From Antilocapra americana (lineage: Eukaryota; Chordata; Mammalia; Artiodactyla; Antilocapridae), in contig ML664159.1 in NCBI GenBank assembly GCA_007570785.1, forward strand, positions 4,088,487-4,152,486: a stretch of DNA of 64,000 nucleotides, written 5' to 3'. Positions 25,006-37,190 of the stretch are shown here, in pieces (positions within the stretch are counted from its first letter, which is position 1; the number at the start of each line of letters is the position of its first letter). Position numbers and translations under genes: made by a program. The notes under the pieces are model-generated. The model ran no database searches and had not been told where the DNA came from. It saw only the letters and a list, made by a program, of their open reading frames with translations.

Positions 25006-28000
25006 AAGTGCTGTGTACTTTGTAGCACAGAATTAGATTTGTATTTTTAAAAAGCACATAGACTGGTATGCTCCTAATTGATAGGAAATATTGATGATCC
25101 CAAGATATGTGTAAGTTTTTTCTTTGATGGCTGGCAGTTTATACTGAGTAATCGTTTTATAGTGGCAATTTAGCTAGGTAATCTAATATAAATTTAAATA
25201 CATTTGTTATAATAGCATATTTTATCTTTCTTGGCTTATTTTCTAATTGAAGTAAAGGGGCAAAAGCTAAGTTTGCATGAAATTTAAATTCACTTGGATA
25301 TAGTGCTTAAGCATATTAGTCAATTTTTATCAGAAAAAATGCACAAAAGTTTTCCTATAAAGGTTTTAAGGTTATTGATTGGAAAAGAGTTTGAGAATAT
25401 CTTTTTACTCTATTTCCCCTATATTGCCTTCTTGAAGTTTCTCTAAATTAGATTTTAAATGCCAATTAGGAGGTTGAGTATACTAAAATAAAAGCAAATG
25501 CAACCAAAATGGCCTCACCTTATGGTAGTTAGGCTTTTGAGAGAATAAGTGGAACCTTTGCTCTGAGCGTGGCTTTGAGAAAGATATTCATCTTAATGAA
25601 CACATTAATTAGAACCATAACTATTTATAAGATAATTAGAAATGAAGCTTGGTAAACTGAGCTTTTCCTGCAATTAATGGAGGATTAATTACTGGAGGTA
25701 ATGAAGTGGATTTTTAAATGCATTAAGGTGAAGTACAGAGATGAGCAAGGCTTTGTGATAGTTGCATAATTATTTCAGGCTGTTTGAGCATAGCTCATAT
25801 GAGATCATTAATAAGCATCATTGCATCGTTATGTATGCACTTAAAAAGACTTACCACCAAAATGACTGCCTAATTATTTCTAATTGGCAGGATTCTGTGT
25901 AGTCATTGAGCTGTTTGTAGCCATTTTAAAGTTCATTTAACTATCCTTGGGGCCATGTGATAGATGGAAAAAGCTTCAACTACATGCTAGCCTTGGCTGG
26001 CGCCGTTAATCAATTTTGGTGGGCTTCAGCTTAAATGCATTTGCTCATGCAGAGGTCAAAACCTGAAGTAGTCCAAGCAAAGTTTTGCTTTTTGAAGCCT
26101 CTTGACTGTATTCATTAGCAATTAGTAAAATAATTGTGTCTGTCACTGTATTTGGATTTCCATATGACTTGATATTCTTTTATCACTGTCCCTTCTTATT
26201 CCATATTTGCTAACTGGAAACCAAATATTCTTCCAACAAACCCTTTTAACGACTTCAGTGTAGTGGCATATGTTCCGATATACTACCTTTCTTCATTCAT
26301 TTGTTAGCTTAAACACTGTAGTACTTTTCAACACAATCATCTAATTTGCTCCTGATTGATTGCTGGTGAAAGTTTCTACTGAAGGACAACATTTTAGGGC
26401 TTTTAAGGACATCTCTAAGGAATTAGTCATTAAGCATTAAGAGAGGAAGCAAGAAGTAGTCAAATCGAATTCTGACATTTACCAGAGTTTTGTAGTTAGA
26501 AGCGACTATATTTAAGATGTTGAAAGAAAAAATATATATGTATTTTTTTCCCCACTCCCTTCCCCCAAAGGCACATGATGCTAGCAGGTTGTGTGAAGGG
26601 GATAAGTTGTGTAATGTCTACACTTGATTTCAAGGCTCCTTCTTAAATGAGTATATTACTAATCTAGAGCTTTTATGGAATTAATTTAGAAATGTTTGAC
26701 TGTCAATTTCAAATGATATATCTTTGTTTATAATATAATTGATATAAAGTTTTAAAATCTTTTATTAGATTTAATATGACATCCCATTAGCTAAGCATCT
26801 GTAAAGGTTTTCAATGAGCTTGTTGTCTTGTTACACATAATCGTAACCATCTGTGGGATGTTGTCAAGGTATACGTGCCATTAGAGTGGTTTAAAAAAAC
26901 AGTGGTGAAGCAAATTGTAGGCTAATAAAATAAAGGTTAGTTTATACCCCTTTGTTATGAAGAATGTGGTTTTAATCGTTTTCTTAATATTAATGCTTAA
27001 GGCTAAAATTATTTATGCAGAATATTTTAAGAGATTGCCAACTTTATTGAAACTAGATGTGTGTATTTGGTTCCCTTAACAGTTTCATTATTCAAGAATT
27101 TGGGGGTTTAAATGTCAATCAGGCCGTGCATATTTCTTAGGAACTGATTTAATTACTGTGGATTTTAGTCTATTGTTTCAGTATTTAGAAACAATATATT
27201 GAACCACTTAATCTCTCAAATAAATCAACCCTCTTCTATAGTTACAAACTTCTTTTTGGTTTTTTGATAATGCCTTTTGAGTACTTTTAACACATTTTAA
27301 GAGAAATGGGAAACATAAAGCTAGTGAGTGGATTGCTTGTTTACTTTAATGTATTAAATTCTTAGACTGTACCTTAATATGTTTTGTCTTTGCTTATTAA
27401 GAAATGCAAATCTCTTTTTAAAGCATAAAAAATAAAATAAGAACAATTTAAAGGTTGTATGTGATTGGAAATTCAGAGTCTATAAATTGATCAAGTTGTC
27501 ACAATTGTTTAACTCCTTTGACATTGTAAATTGAAATTTTAGATCTTGAATAAGGGCAAAATGTTAATGTTTTACATCAAGTAAATCCTTTTTAACTTTT
27601 GTAAGTTTGTGAAGAATGTATTTACGAGAGCTTTATCAATAGTGTTCTAGAAAGGTGGGGCAATTTTTCAACATATTGTTGAGCTTAAATCTGAATATTG
27701 GGGTACAGTCTTAAATGCAATTTTATAATTTTACTCAGGAGGTGTATTAATATTTGCCAATTATAACAGTATGAAAGGGAAAATGTTACTGTAGGATTCC
27801 TATATACTTCAGTTCCTTCAAGAGACATAATCAAGGCAGCCATGCACATTGGGGCTTGCCCTCATTTGCTAGGTTTTGAAACTGTGATGCAGCTATGTCA
27901 AGAAACCCTGGTTAGAGAACTGGAAGATAAGAAACTGCTAGAGCAAAGAGGTGAGACATCCATTTCGAGTGGTTTAAAAAAAATAGTGGTGAATCATATT

Positions 28001-28055
28001 GAATTCCCTTAAACCTATCAGTGTATCTACTGTCAGACACATGAGTGAGGCTATC
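25006..28055. promoter_or_regulatory. 3-kb repeat-free island, candidate conserved noncoding DNA
   Basis: This is the longest stretch near the window middle with no SINE, LINE, LTR or microsatellite that I can see, in a window where such elements occur every 1-2 kb. It carries many homeodomain-type sites (AATTAATGG 25672-25680, GATTAATTA 25683-25691, CTAATTATTTCTAATT near 25870). Other motifs are TGATAGATGG at 25958-25967, TTGGCTGGCGCC at 25993-26004 and a PBX/PREP-type TGTCAATCA at 27113-27121. There is no reading frame of note. That it is an enhancer is inference. RSRC1 lies next to the developmental gene SHOX2 in mammals, and long-range enhancers are known in that neighbourhood. Confidence 0.4.
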
Positions 28056-28069
28056 CTAGACCAGGGTTA

Positions 28070-28490
28070 ACTAGAGTTTACTGGCTTGCTGCTTGTTTTT
28101 GTAAAATAAAGTTTTATTGGAACATAGCCACACTCTTTCGGAGAAGGCAATGGCAACCCACTCCAGTCCTCTTGCCTGGAAAATCTCAAGGACGGAGGAC
28201 CCTGGCAGGCTGCAGTCCATGGGGTTGCAAAGAGTCAGACATGACTGAGCAACTTCACTTCCACTTTTCACTTTCATGCACTGGAGAAGGAAATGGCAAC
28301 CCACTCCAGTGTTCTTGCCTGGAGAATCCCAGGGATGGTGGAGCCTGGTGGGCTGCCGTCTATGGGGTCGCACAGAGTCGGACACAACTGGAGTGACTTA
28401 GCAGCAGCAGCAGTAGCCGCACTCATTGTTTATGTTTTGTTTGTGACTGCTTTTCTGCTGCAGTGGTGTAGTAGTTGTCACAGAGACCTC
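28070..28490 (+). repeat. Old hAT-like DNA repeat, split by a SINE
   Basis: TTTTTGTAAAATAAAGTTTT with ATTGGAACATAGCC, resuming after the SINE at 28425 and ending near CACAGAGACCTCATGGCCCA. The same family occurs at 60235-60460. Family name not certain. Confidence 0.65.
28136..28414 (+). mobile_element. Bov-A2 SINE (dimeric BovA)
   Basis: Two BovA units in sense: the first from GGAGAAGGCAATGGCAACCC and the second from GGAGAAGGAAATGGCAACCC, ending in GCAGCAGCAGCAG. TSD AGCCACACTC / AGCCGCACTC at 28126-28135 and 28415-28424. Confidence 0.94.
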
Positions 28491-28499
28491 ATGGCCCAA

Positions 28500-28670
28500 G
28501 CCATCAGGTGACCCAGCTGATTCCACTGACTGCCGAGATTAGTTGGCATCTGAGACCAGATGAAGCACCTGGCTAGTGAGAATATTGTGAGAATAATAAA
28601 TGTTTGTTGTTTTAATCTTCTAAGTTTGGGGCAGTTTATTTTGCAACAAAAATTAATTGATATAAAACTG
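28500..28670 (+). repeat. MaLR (MLT1-like) LTR 3' end
   Basis: AATAAATGTTTGTTGTTTTA followed by TCTAAGTTTGGGGCAGTTTA and TTGCAACAAAAATTAATTGA matches the usual end of MLT1-type LTRs. Ancient, no internal region seen. Confidence 0.6.
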
Positions 28671-29904
28671 AAATGCTTTTTCTGTATGATTTGTTTAATC
28701 ACTCAAATACTGGCATTTATATGAAACCATCTCATAATTTTTATTCTTTTTATTTATAGACTTAAAAACTTTGACATTTTCTCATAGATTTTTAAAATTC
28801 AAACTTTATGAATATAGTTGAAAAGGGCTTATTTAATTGATTTCTATTCATTTAAATTGCAATGTTTGCAGTTTCAGTTATCGTTTTTCATATGCCTTAG
28901 GATTTTTTATCTTGATAGTAACTACATTTAATTTCTTGGCTGTACAACTTGTAACTAGTTTATTAGTTAACAATTGGAGGAAATACCAAGTAGGCAAAAT
29001 TGCTCTAAAAATATTTTGGGGTGCTTTATTGGGTTTCTTGTATAGCCAATGTGAGCATTTGAATATATTTTCTTTAAACTTCTCCTAGTTTAAAACTGTT
29101 GCTACCAAATTTTTGTTTTGATTGCTATTTAAAAAAATAACTTGAGAAGATTCAGAATTACATTATGGTTGAAACTTGGCTCTAGCTTTAGGTGATTCTC
29201 TTGATTTACCTAATGAGTGGAGTGGGTTTATTTCTACTGTTTTGACTCTAGTCTTTCTCATTACGAGCCTCAGTTTCTATAAGAGACTGCTACTTCTGTC
29301 TCCGTCTGGGTTGACTTTTATAGTGTAGGTTTCTGTTCCGACAGTAGTCACATAAAATAGTTGCCTACCAGGTACTTGTCAGGGAATATAATCTCAAACT
29401 CACTGTAGTGCAAAACTTTTCAAAAGCTTTGCCAAGAAGAACCATATTATGGAGAGATCCCTTAAGGATACGTAGTGTATCTTTTTGTTTGTTTGTTTTA
29501 GTTTAAAATCCACTTCTTATTTAAGCCTGAGTTTTATATCTGGATTCATACTGACCTCTGGAATTGACTGTACTGATTGTCTTTTGGCATGTGGCCTGTA
29601 TTTAGGGAAGTTATTGCAAATTGCTTTATGAAATTCCTTAGAGGATTTCTTTAAGAATGAGCTCAAGGACAGGAATAATTGTATCTGATTTGATAACCTG
29701 ATTTGTGTTTATTCTATGAACATTATGTTCTTTCTTGTTTTAAGCTAGATGTTAGAAAGTTGATTCCAGATTTTTGGTCTAATTCTAGCAAATGTAGAGC
29801 CTTATATTCTGATCTGCATATTAACCTCTTTTCTAGTTCTGTTTAATTTTTCTTTTCCTTTATTCTTATTCTCCCTATTAAAGTTTTATTTTACATTATT
29901 GTGT

Positions 29905-29936
<32 letters not shown>

Positions 29937-30047
29937 TTTAACAATATGTGTGGGTATAAATAAGAAATTATACATGTGAATTCCTTTGAATTTATGGTGC
30001 TTGAGGGATCTAGTGTATCAATCTTTAGAAGTCCACTTAGCCTGTCT
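28671..30047. other. Unique AT-rich intron sequence with a short microsatellite
   Basis: No gene. A (TA)n(CA)n tract lies at 29901-29930. Confidence 0.55.
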
Positions 30048-30060
30048 CTTTAACTGATTA

Positions 30061-30370
30061 TGGGATTCCCATGTAGCTCAGCTGGTAAAGAATCCACCTG
30101 CAATGCAGGAGACCCTGGTTTGGTTCCTGAATTGGGAAGATCCGCTGGAGAAGGGATAGGCTATCCACTCCAGTATTCTTGGGTTTCCATAGTGGCTCAG
30201 CTGGTAAAGAATCTGCCCGCAATGCGGGAGACCAGGGTTCGATCCCTGGGTTGGGAAGATACCCTGGAGAAGAGAAAGGCTACCCACTCCAGTATTCTGG
30301 CCTGGAGAATTCCTATTCCCTGGGATGGCAAAGAGTCGGACTCAACTGAGTCACTTTCACTTTCACTTCA
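30061..30370 (+). mobile_element. Dimeric Bov-tA SINE: partial unit plus full unit
   Basis: The first unit (GGGATTCCCATGTAGCTCAG) stops at CCACTCCAGTATTCTTGG. A second tRNA-like head then begins (TTTCCATAGTGGCTCAGCTG) and runs through a complete Bov-tA to ACTTTCACTTCA. One TSD surrounds both, CTTTAACTGATTA / CTTTAACTGATAA at 30048-30060 and 30371-30383, so it inserted as a dimer. Confidence 0.92.
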
Positions 30371-30383
30371 CTTTAACTGATAA

Positions 30384-31820
30384 TAGCTAAATCTTCTGGA
30401 CAAAATGCTAAAAGAAACTCCTTTACAGCTTGGAAACAATAGCAGGTTAGATAGAAGATGATAGTCAAAACTTGGTGAAATGACCCACATATGCTGAGTT
30501 GCCCATTTTTATTTCCTCTTTACTCTCCCAGATTTGACCCAGGGAAATCCTCTTTGCCAGATTACACAGTAGCAGCAAAACCTCTTTAGAGAAATCTCTT
30601 ATTTCTGAGAAGAGAAAGAAAAAAGGAGACCCTGAGAGCCAGGCACTGTTTGTTTTTTGCTTGTTTGTTTTTTTTTTCACTTTTTCCTCTCCTGATCCGG
30701 ACTTGAGGGCAGCCCCAGATATGGGCTGTGGTGTCGGTTATTTTTTTCTTCATCTTTTCTTTTGTTTCTTTGTTTGCCTTAAGACACAGAGTATTTGTGC
30801 AGAACTGCATGATGGCAGCCCGGAGGCAGCCAAAGCTCTAAGAAAAACCCCATCTTTCTTGCCAGAGGACTAGAGAAAGGAGCTCTTGGAAGTTGAAGAG
30901 TATGGAGGTAATCCCAGAAAGAAGAGAACCAGAGAAAGGAATCATTTTGTGTATGACTGGCACAAGGCCTGGGCTTACCTCTGAGGTACACCTGAGTAGA
31001 CAGAGTCAAAGCAACATAACAAGAACTTTGAAAACTGAACTTAAATTGGAACCACAACTCCAGAAGGGGAGGCAGAACTTTTGATCTAAACCTAACTAGG
31101 TATATTGCTGGCTGAAACAAATGACAAAATCAACATTCTGCAAAGGGTATTAACAGGACCCACAATTTTGCAACATAATATTCAGAATGTCCAGGATATA
31201 AGCCAAAAGTACTTAACATACAAAAAACCAGAAAAACGTGACCAGTATTTAAGGGAAAAGACAGCCAACAGATGCCAGCTCTGAAATGAACCAGATGTTG
31301 GAATTAAAGTCAAACAAAAACTTTAAAATAGCTATTATAACTATGTACATGAGGTAAAGGTAAACCATTTTGAAATTAATTGAAAGATAGTCTTTCTCAG
31401 CAGAGATAGAAACTATAAAAGAAAAAATTGGCAATTTTAGAACTGAAAAATATAACATCTGAGATAAGAGGCTTACTGAATGGGCTTCATATTGGAATGA
31501 AAATGATAGAGAAGAGTCAATGAACTTGAAGGTAAACAAATAATCCAGTCTGAAAAATAATGAGAAAAATATTTAGAAAACAATGAATGAAAACTCAGAA
31601 ATGTGTGAAAAAATAACTAAATGTCTAACATGCCTGTAATTATAGTTCCAAAATGAGAAAAGAGAAGCTGACAGAAAACATATTTCAACAAGTAGTAGCC
31701 AAAGTTTTCCCAAGTTTTATAAAAGACATACATTTTTAGAGTTAAGAAGCTTTGTGACACCAAAAAGATAAAGAAAACCACACACTTTAATGAAACTGCC
31801 AAAACATATGAAGAATTATA
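30384..31820 (+). mobile_element. Degenerate HAL1/L1M 5' part with ORF1 relic
   Basis: From about 30990 the text follows the ancient L1M/HAL1 ORF1 (CAACATAACAAGAACTTTGA, CAGATGTTGGAATTAAAGTC, TAGAACTGAAAAATATAACA, then AAAGAAAACCACACACTTTA). It has many indels and no frame. The part before ~30800 is only tentatively its 5' UTR. Confidence 0.7.
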
Positions 31821-32246
31821 AATGAATGAAATATTTATCTTTTTCATATATATTTGTTGTAGTTGGTCACTCAAATATGCTTTAGTATATTTTCTATTGT
31901 GCCCAACAGGGAAAAATAAGTAATGAGGAGAAGTGTTCCTTGTTTTTTGCAATTGTGAAGATAACTTTTTAAAGAACTTTCCCATGTTGTATCGAGCCAC
32001 ATATTAAGGGAAGAGAAATATGTTAGCAATACATCTTTACTCCAAAGTTATTAAGTTAGCTTGGTTGCTGGTTGATGTAATTGACGGCCCTAGGTTAAAA
32101 AGGTTAGTTAGCATGTGTTTACTCGTGTTTTAATTCAGGGAATGTGTTTTTAGGGCTAAAATTTCCTAAAATTAAATACAGTTATTCACAGGTTTTCATC
32201 TTTTAAGATGTTTAATCTGTTTATTTTTTTAGTGTTAAAACTGATT
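31821..32246. other. Unique intron sequence
   Basis: No recognisable feature. Confidence 0.5.
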
Positions 32247-32965
32247 CAGTTCAGTTCAGTCTCTCAGTCGTGTCTGAATCTTTGTGACCCCATGAACTGC
32301 AGCATGCCAGGCCTCCCTGTCCATCACCAACTCCCAGAATCCACCCAAACCCATGTCCATCGAGTCGGTGATGCCATCTAGCCATCTCATCCTCTCTCTT
32401 CCCCTTCTCCTCCTGCACCTAATCCTTCCCAGCATCAGGGTCTTTTCCAATGAGTCAACTCTTCACATGAGGTGGCCAAAGTATTGGAGTTTCAGCTTCA
32501 ACATCAGTCCTTCCAATGAACACCCAGGACTGATCTCCTTTAGGATGGACTGATTGTATCTCCTTGCAGTTCAAGGAACTCTCAAGAGTCTTCTCCAACA
32601 CCACAGTTCAAAAGCATCAATTCTTTGGTGCTCAGCCTTCTTCACTGTCCAACTCTCACATCCATACATGACTACTGGAAAAACCATAGCCTTGACTAGA
32701 CGAACCTTTGTTGGCCAAGTAATGTCTCTGCTTTTCAATATGCTCTCCAGGTTGGCCATAACTTTCCTTCCAAGGAGTAGGCGTCTTTTAATTTCATGGC
32801 TGCAATCACCATCTGCAGTGATTTTGGAGCCCCCCAAAATAAAGTCTGGCACTTTTTCCACTATTTCCCCATCTATTTCCCATGAAGTGATGGGACCAGA
32901 TGCCATGATCTTAGTTTTCTTAATGTTGAGCTTTAAGCCAACTTTTTCACTCTCCTCATTTGAAA
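32247..32965 (-). mobile_element. BovB LINE, 3' end
   Basis: Antisense BovB from CAGTTCAGTTCAGTCTCTCA to the region coding KVGLKLNIKKTKIMASGPIT on the minus strand (ORF 32987-32571). 5'-truncated, so the YADD catalytic block is absent. Confidence 0.9.
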
Positions 32966-33295
32966 TTATTGTTAATTTTATTAACACTTTGAGGTTAACA
33001 TTTAAATATATGTGCTTGGTGGGCCTGGAGCATATGGATCATTTTGCTTACATCCTTCCAATGTCTGTTAACTTTCCTAGCTGTGCGGAATCTGATGCTT
33101 TAGCAAAGTAGATACATGTGTCTCATTAAACATGAATTTGAAGTGATACTTATTTTTGATAAAATCCTGATTATTTGTTACCAAATTCAAAGGTTAAGCT
33201 CAAGTGTTATATTCTCTATAGCCTTCCCTGACTACCTTTACTTCCTATTCAGATTTTTTATGTATATACAACATATTACTGAATATACATTAGGA
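32966..33295. other. Mostly unique, with a short L2-like patch
   Basis: TATAGCCTTCCCTGACTACC at about 33217-33236 resembles the antisense L2 3' end. Otherwise unremarkable. Confidence 0.4.
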
Positions 33296-33890
33296 GTTAA
33301 CCAAAAAAGTTGAACATAAATTTGCCATATGAACCCACTCTTAGGGATCTGCTCAAGAGAAATCAAAACATGTATTCACACAAAGACTTGTATATGAATA
33401 TTCTCAGCAGCATTATTTGTAATAGTCTAAAGGTGGAAACTATCCAAATACCCAGCAACTGATGAATAGTTGAAAAATGTGGTCTGTTCACCCAGTGCAA
33501 TATTATTTAGCAGTGAAAAGGTCCAAGCCTCTGGTATCTGCTTATGAATCGGTGGACCTCAGAAGTATTATGCTAAGTGAAAGAAACCAAATACAAAAGA
33601 TCAAATATTGTACCATTCCATTTATTCGAATGTCCAGAAAAGGCAAATGTGTAAAGACAGAAAATAGATTAGTGATTGCCTAGAGTTGAGTGGGGGATGG
33701 GGGTTAATAGTAAATGAATATGAAAGATCTTAGGGTTAATGAAAATGATCTAAAACTAATTTATGTTGGTCGTTGCACAACTTGGTAAAATTACTAAAAA
33801 GCTAATGAATTGTACACGAAAAGTGGATGAATTTTATAATATGTAACGTATATCCCAATAAAGTTATTGAAAAAAGAACAAAGGAACCAA
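33296..33890 (+). mobile_element. Old L1, end of ORF2 and 3' UTR
   Basis: AATTTGCCATATGAACCCAC and TAATAGTCTAAAGGTGGAAA mark the ORF2 tail. The 3' UTR ends in ATATCCCAATAAAGTTATTG with an A-run at 33870-33877. Heavily mutated. Confidence 0.78.
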
Positions 33891-34273
33891 GAGTACAAGA
33901 TGGTATATTTTTCTCACCTTTGGCACTGTAGCTTACTGTCAAGACTTAGCTTAATGCTGGGCACTTTGATAGGTGCTTAATAAAGGGTTGCTTTAAGTTT
34001 TAAGTAGTTGGACTTTCAAAGTTAATCTGAGTGTAGTACCTAGGAAAATATTCCAGAAAGGTGAGGGTCAGTAAGTAGGATAGATGAAATTTATTTACTT
34101 AAAGGTTTTTATTTGTATCAGATAAAAGTGCAAAAATCATGTGTTCAGCTCCATAAATTATTGCAAAAAATCATATCTGTTTAAACAGTATTGAGGCTGA
34201 GAAATAGGATATTAAGAATATCTTTGAATTCCTGCTCATACGTCAGCTTAATGCCAAACTGTTTTCCAAAGCT
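33891..34273. other. Unique intron sequence
   Basis: No recognisable feature. Confidence 0.5.
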
Positions 34274-34345
34274 GTTTTTTTTTTTTTCCCTCCCTTTTGA
34301 CTTTGTTGGGTCTTCATTGCGGCATGCGCGGGCTCTTTTCTCCTT
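34274..34345 (-). mobile_element. Fragment of artiodactyl CHR-type SINE
   Basis: A T-run followed by TCTTCATTGCGGCATGCGCG and GGCTCTTTTCTCC, the antisense end of the older tRNA-Glu SINE family. Confidence 0.6.
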
Positions 34346-35740
34346 GCTTTATATTAATGTTTCTTGAGGCATGTATTATTATGCATCCCTACATATATAG
34401 AATTGTAATTATCCTGAGCTTTCCTCATTATAAAATGTCTGTCTTCTGTTTTGGTAAATGCTTTTGGCCTTAAGATCCAGTTTGTCTGATACAAATATTT
34501 TGGTTAATATTTGCTTGGTATATCTCTTTTTATTCCTATTCTGTCAAACTTTCTCTGCCCTTGTGTTTTATATGTTTCTTGAAAGCAGCATTTCATTTTC
34601 TTTTGCTTTTATTTTTTCCATTACCTTGTTTTTAATTGGAATACTAGTTCTTTATCTGTAATAAATTTGCAATTTTTTTTCTCCCAATTTGAGTCCAATT
34701 TAACTGTCTTTTCTCTAGAGTTTTGATCAGAGTCTGACAGCCTTTTCCTATACCCACATTATAGGAGAATTCACCCATGTGCTCTTGTAGTACTTTTTTG
34801 AGTTTTATTTTTGCATTTAGATCTCTGATCCATTTGGAGTTTCTTCCTGTATATAGAGTGTTGAATATATCTAATCTAAATTTCTTCCAAATAATAATGC
34901 AGCTACTCCCTAAGCCATTTTTTAAAATATTGGCTTTACCACAATAGTTATCACCTTTATCATATACTATATTTTTATGTGTAATTGGGTCTATTTGTAG
35001 ACGTTCTGTTCCATTCCTTTTGTTTGTCTGTTCATGTGCCAGTTCATTCTAGTTATAGAGGCTTTGTACCATGTTTTAATATCTGGTGGGTCTATTCCTC
35101 CTTAAGAGTTCTGTTTTTTTGTTTTGTTTTTTACGGTTTTCCTAGCTTTTATTGGATATTTATTTTTCCAAATGAATTTTAGGTTCAGCTTTTTTAGCTC
35201 CATGGAAGTGCTCATTGGAATTTTTATTGGGATTGCATTAAATGTGTAAATTAACTTAAGATCTGACATCTTGATGAAGCTGAGGTGGCCTAACTGAATG
35301 AAAAGGAATGTCTTACATTTGTTCCAGGCTTCCTGTGTGTGTTTCATGAGTGCTTTACAGTTCTTCTTTTTTTTAAATTAGATTTTGAACATTTTTTTGT
35401 TGTTTATTCCTCAATATTTATATTTAACTTGCTATTGTGAATGGAGTTTTTTTCATCCATTATCCTTTCTTACTGGCTGTTTGCACATATGAATGCTATT
35501 GATTTTTAAATACTAATTTTATATCCTGAATTATTTTTGAGTTGAGTTGTTATCTTTTTTGTTTTGAAATTCTTTGTGAATGGCTTAATTATTTTTTTTC
35601 TCAAGGGTTTTCAAGATATCTGCAAATAGAGATAGTTTTATTTCCATTTCATATAGCTCTTGTTGTTTTGTTTAATCTAGTTGCATTGGCTAGTACTTCC
35701 AGAATAGTGTTTATGTATCCAGAATAATGTTTTATGTATT
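34346..35740 (-). mobile_element. Old L1 ORF2 fragment
   Basis: Antisense L1 ORF2 central part; the minus strand at 35347-35102 reads [20 protein letters not shown]. Broken throughout. Confidence 0.85.
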
Positions 35741-37190
35741 TTTTAAATTGAACATTCTATTTTGAGATAATTATGGATTTGTATGCAGATGTAAGAAACA
35801 AAAGAGAGATCTCATGTATCTTTTTTTCCAGTTTCCCCAATGGTAATATCTGTAATAAAATATTAAAAGCATAATATTGACAATGATACAGCCAAGATAG
35901 AAAACCATTCTACTACCACAAGATAGGGGCTTCCCTCGTAGTTCAGTTGGTAAAGAATCTGCCTGCACTGCAGGAGACCTGGGTTTGATTCCTTGGTTGG
36001 GAAGATCCCCTGGAGAAGGAACTGGCAACCCACTCCAGTATTCTTGCCTAGAGAATCCCCATGGACAGAGAAGACTGGCAGGCTACAGTCCATGGGGTCA
36101 CAAGAGTTGAACATGACTTAGGGACTAAACCACCACCACCACAAGATTCCCTTATGTTGCTCAGTTTACAGTCATAGCCACCTTCCTGCCTTTTGCTTGT
36201 ATCCAGTTCTTAAACCATGGCAAACAATCTGTTCTTCTGTAATTCTTGTCATTTAAGAAGCTATGAAATAGAATTATACAACTTGGAAGCTTTGGGATTG
36301 GCTGTTTTTTCACCCAGCGTATTTCCCTGAAGATTTATCTTAGTTGTTCCATGTATCAATATTTTTTCTTTTTATTGCTGGGTAGTATTCCATGGTATGG
36401 ATATACCATCTTTTTTTTTTTTTTCACCTATTAAGTATGTCTGGATTACTTACACATTTTGGCTATTATAAGGAAAAGCTTCTGTGATGATTCATGAAGA
36501 GATTTTTTGTGAATGTTTTAATTTCTGTGGACTAAATGCCCCAGAACACAATTGTGAGATCATAGTAGTAGCATGTTTAGTTTTGTAAGAAGCTGCCCTA
36601 CTGTTTTCCATAGTGGTTGTACCATTTTACATTCCAGCTAGAATTGTATAAGTCATCTAGTTTTTCGTATCTTTGCTAGCATTTAATGTTAGCCTTTCTG
36701 ATAGGTATTTAATGATATTATAGTTGTAATTTTCATTGCCCTAATGGTTAGTGATGTTGAACATCATTTCATGTGTTCTGTTACCTGTATATTCTCTTTG
36801 GTGAAACTTCCGTTGATTTTCTAATGAAATTTTTTCTTTGTATTTTAAGAATTCTTAATATATTTTTGATATTAGTCCTTTGTCAGATACATGGTTTGCA
36901 AATATTTTTCCCAGCCTCCAGCTTGTCTCTTCATTCTTTCACAGTGTCTTTAATGGAGCAAAAGCTTTTAAGTTTTGATGATGTCCAGTTTATCAATTTT
37001 TCCTTATATGGATTATGTTTTTGATATCAAATCTAAAAGCTCTTTGCCCAGCACTGGATTATTAAGCATTTTCTCTTATGTTTTCTTCTCGAAGTTTTGC
37101 TTTATGTTTTACATTTAAGTAGATCAAAGATTGATCTACTTTGAATCACATTTGTGTAAGATATGAAGTGTCGGTCAAAGTTCGTTTTGC
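35741..37190 (-). mobile_element. Old L1, 3' UTR and ORF2 end, split by a SINE
   Basis: Antisense text such as TGGGTAGTATTCCATGGTAT, TTTTCCATAGTGGTTGTACC and GGTTAGTGATGTTGAACATC is L1 ORF2. It runs until about 37190. Distinct from, and next to, the L1 fragment on its left. Confidence 0.83.
35925..36137 (+). mobile_element. Bov-tA SINE nested in L1
   Basis: Sense Bov-tA (GGGGCTTCCCTCGTAGTTCA to ATGACTTAGGGACTAAACCA). TSD ACCACAAGAT at 35915-35924 and 36138-36147, next to a short (CCA)n. Confidence 0.92.

Noticed and set aside
30060..30380. 106-codon open frame over a SINE
   Set aside because: Lies wholly inside the dimeric Bov-tA. No protein family.
32554..33111. 185-codon plus-strand open frame, one of the longest in the window
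   Set aside because: Most of it is antisense BovB 3' sequence and its end reads into unique DNA. No conserved protein.
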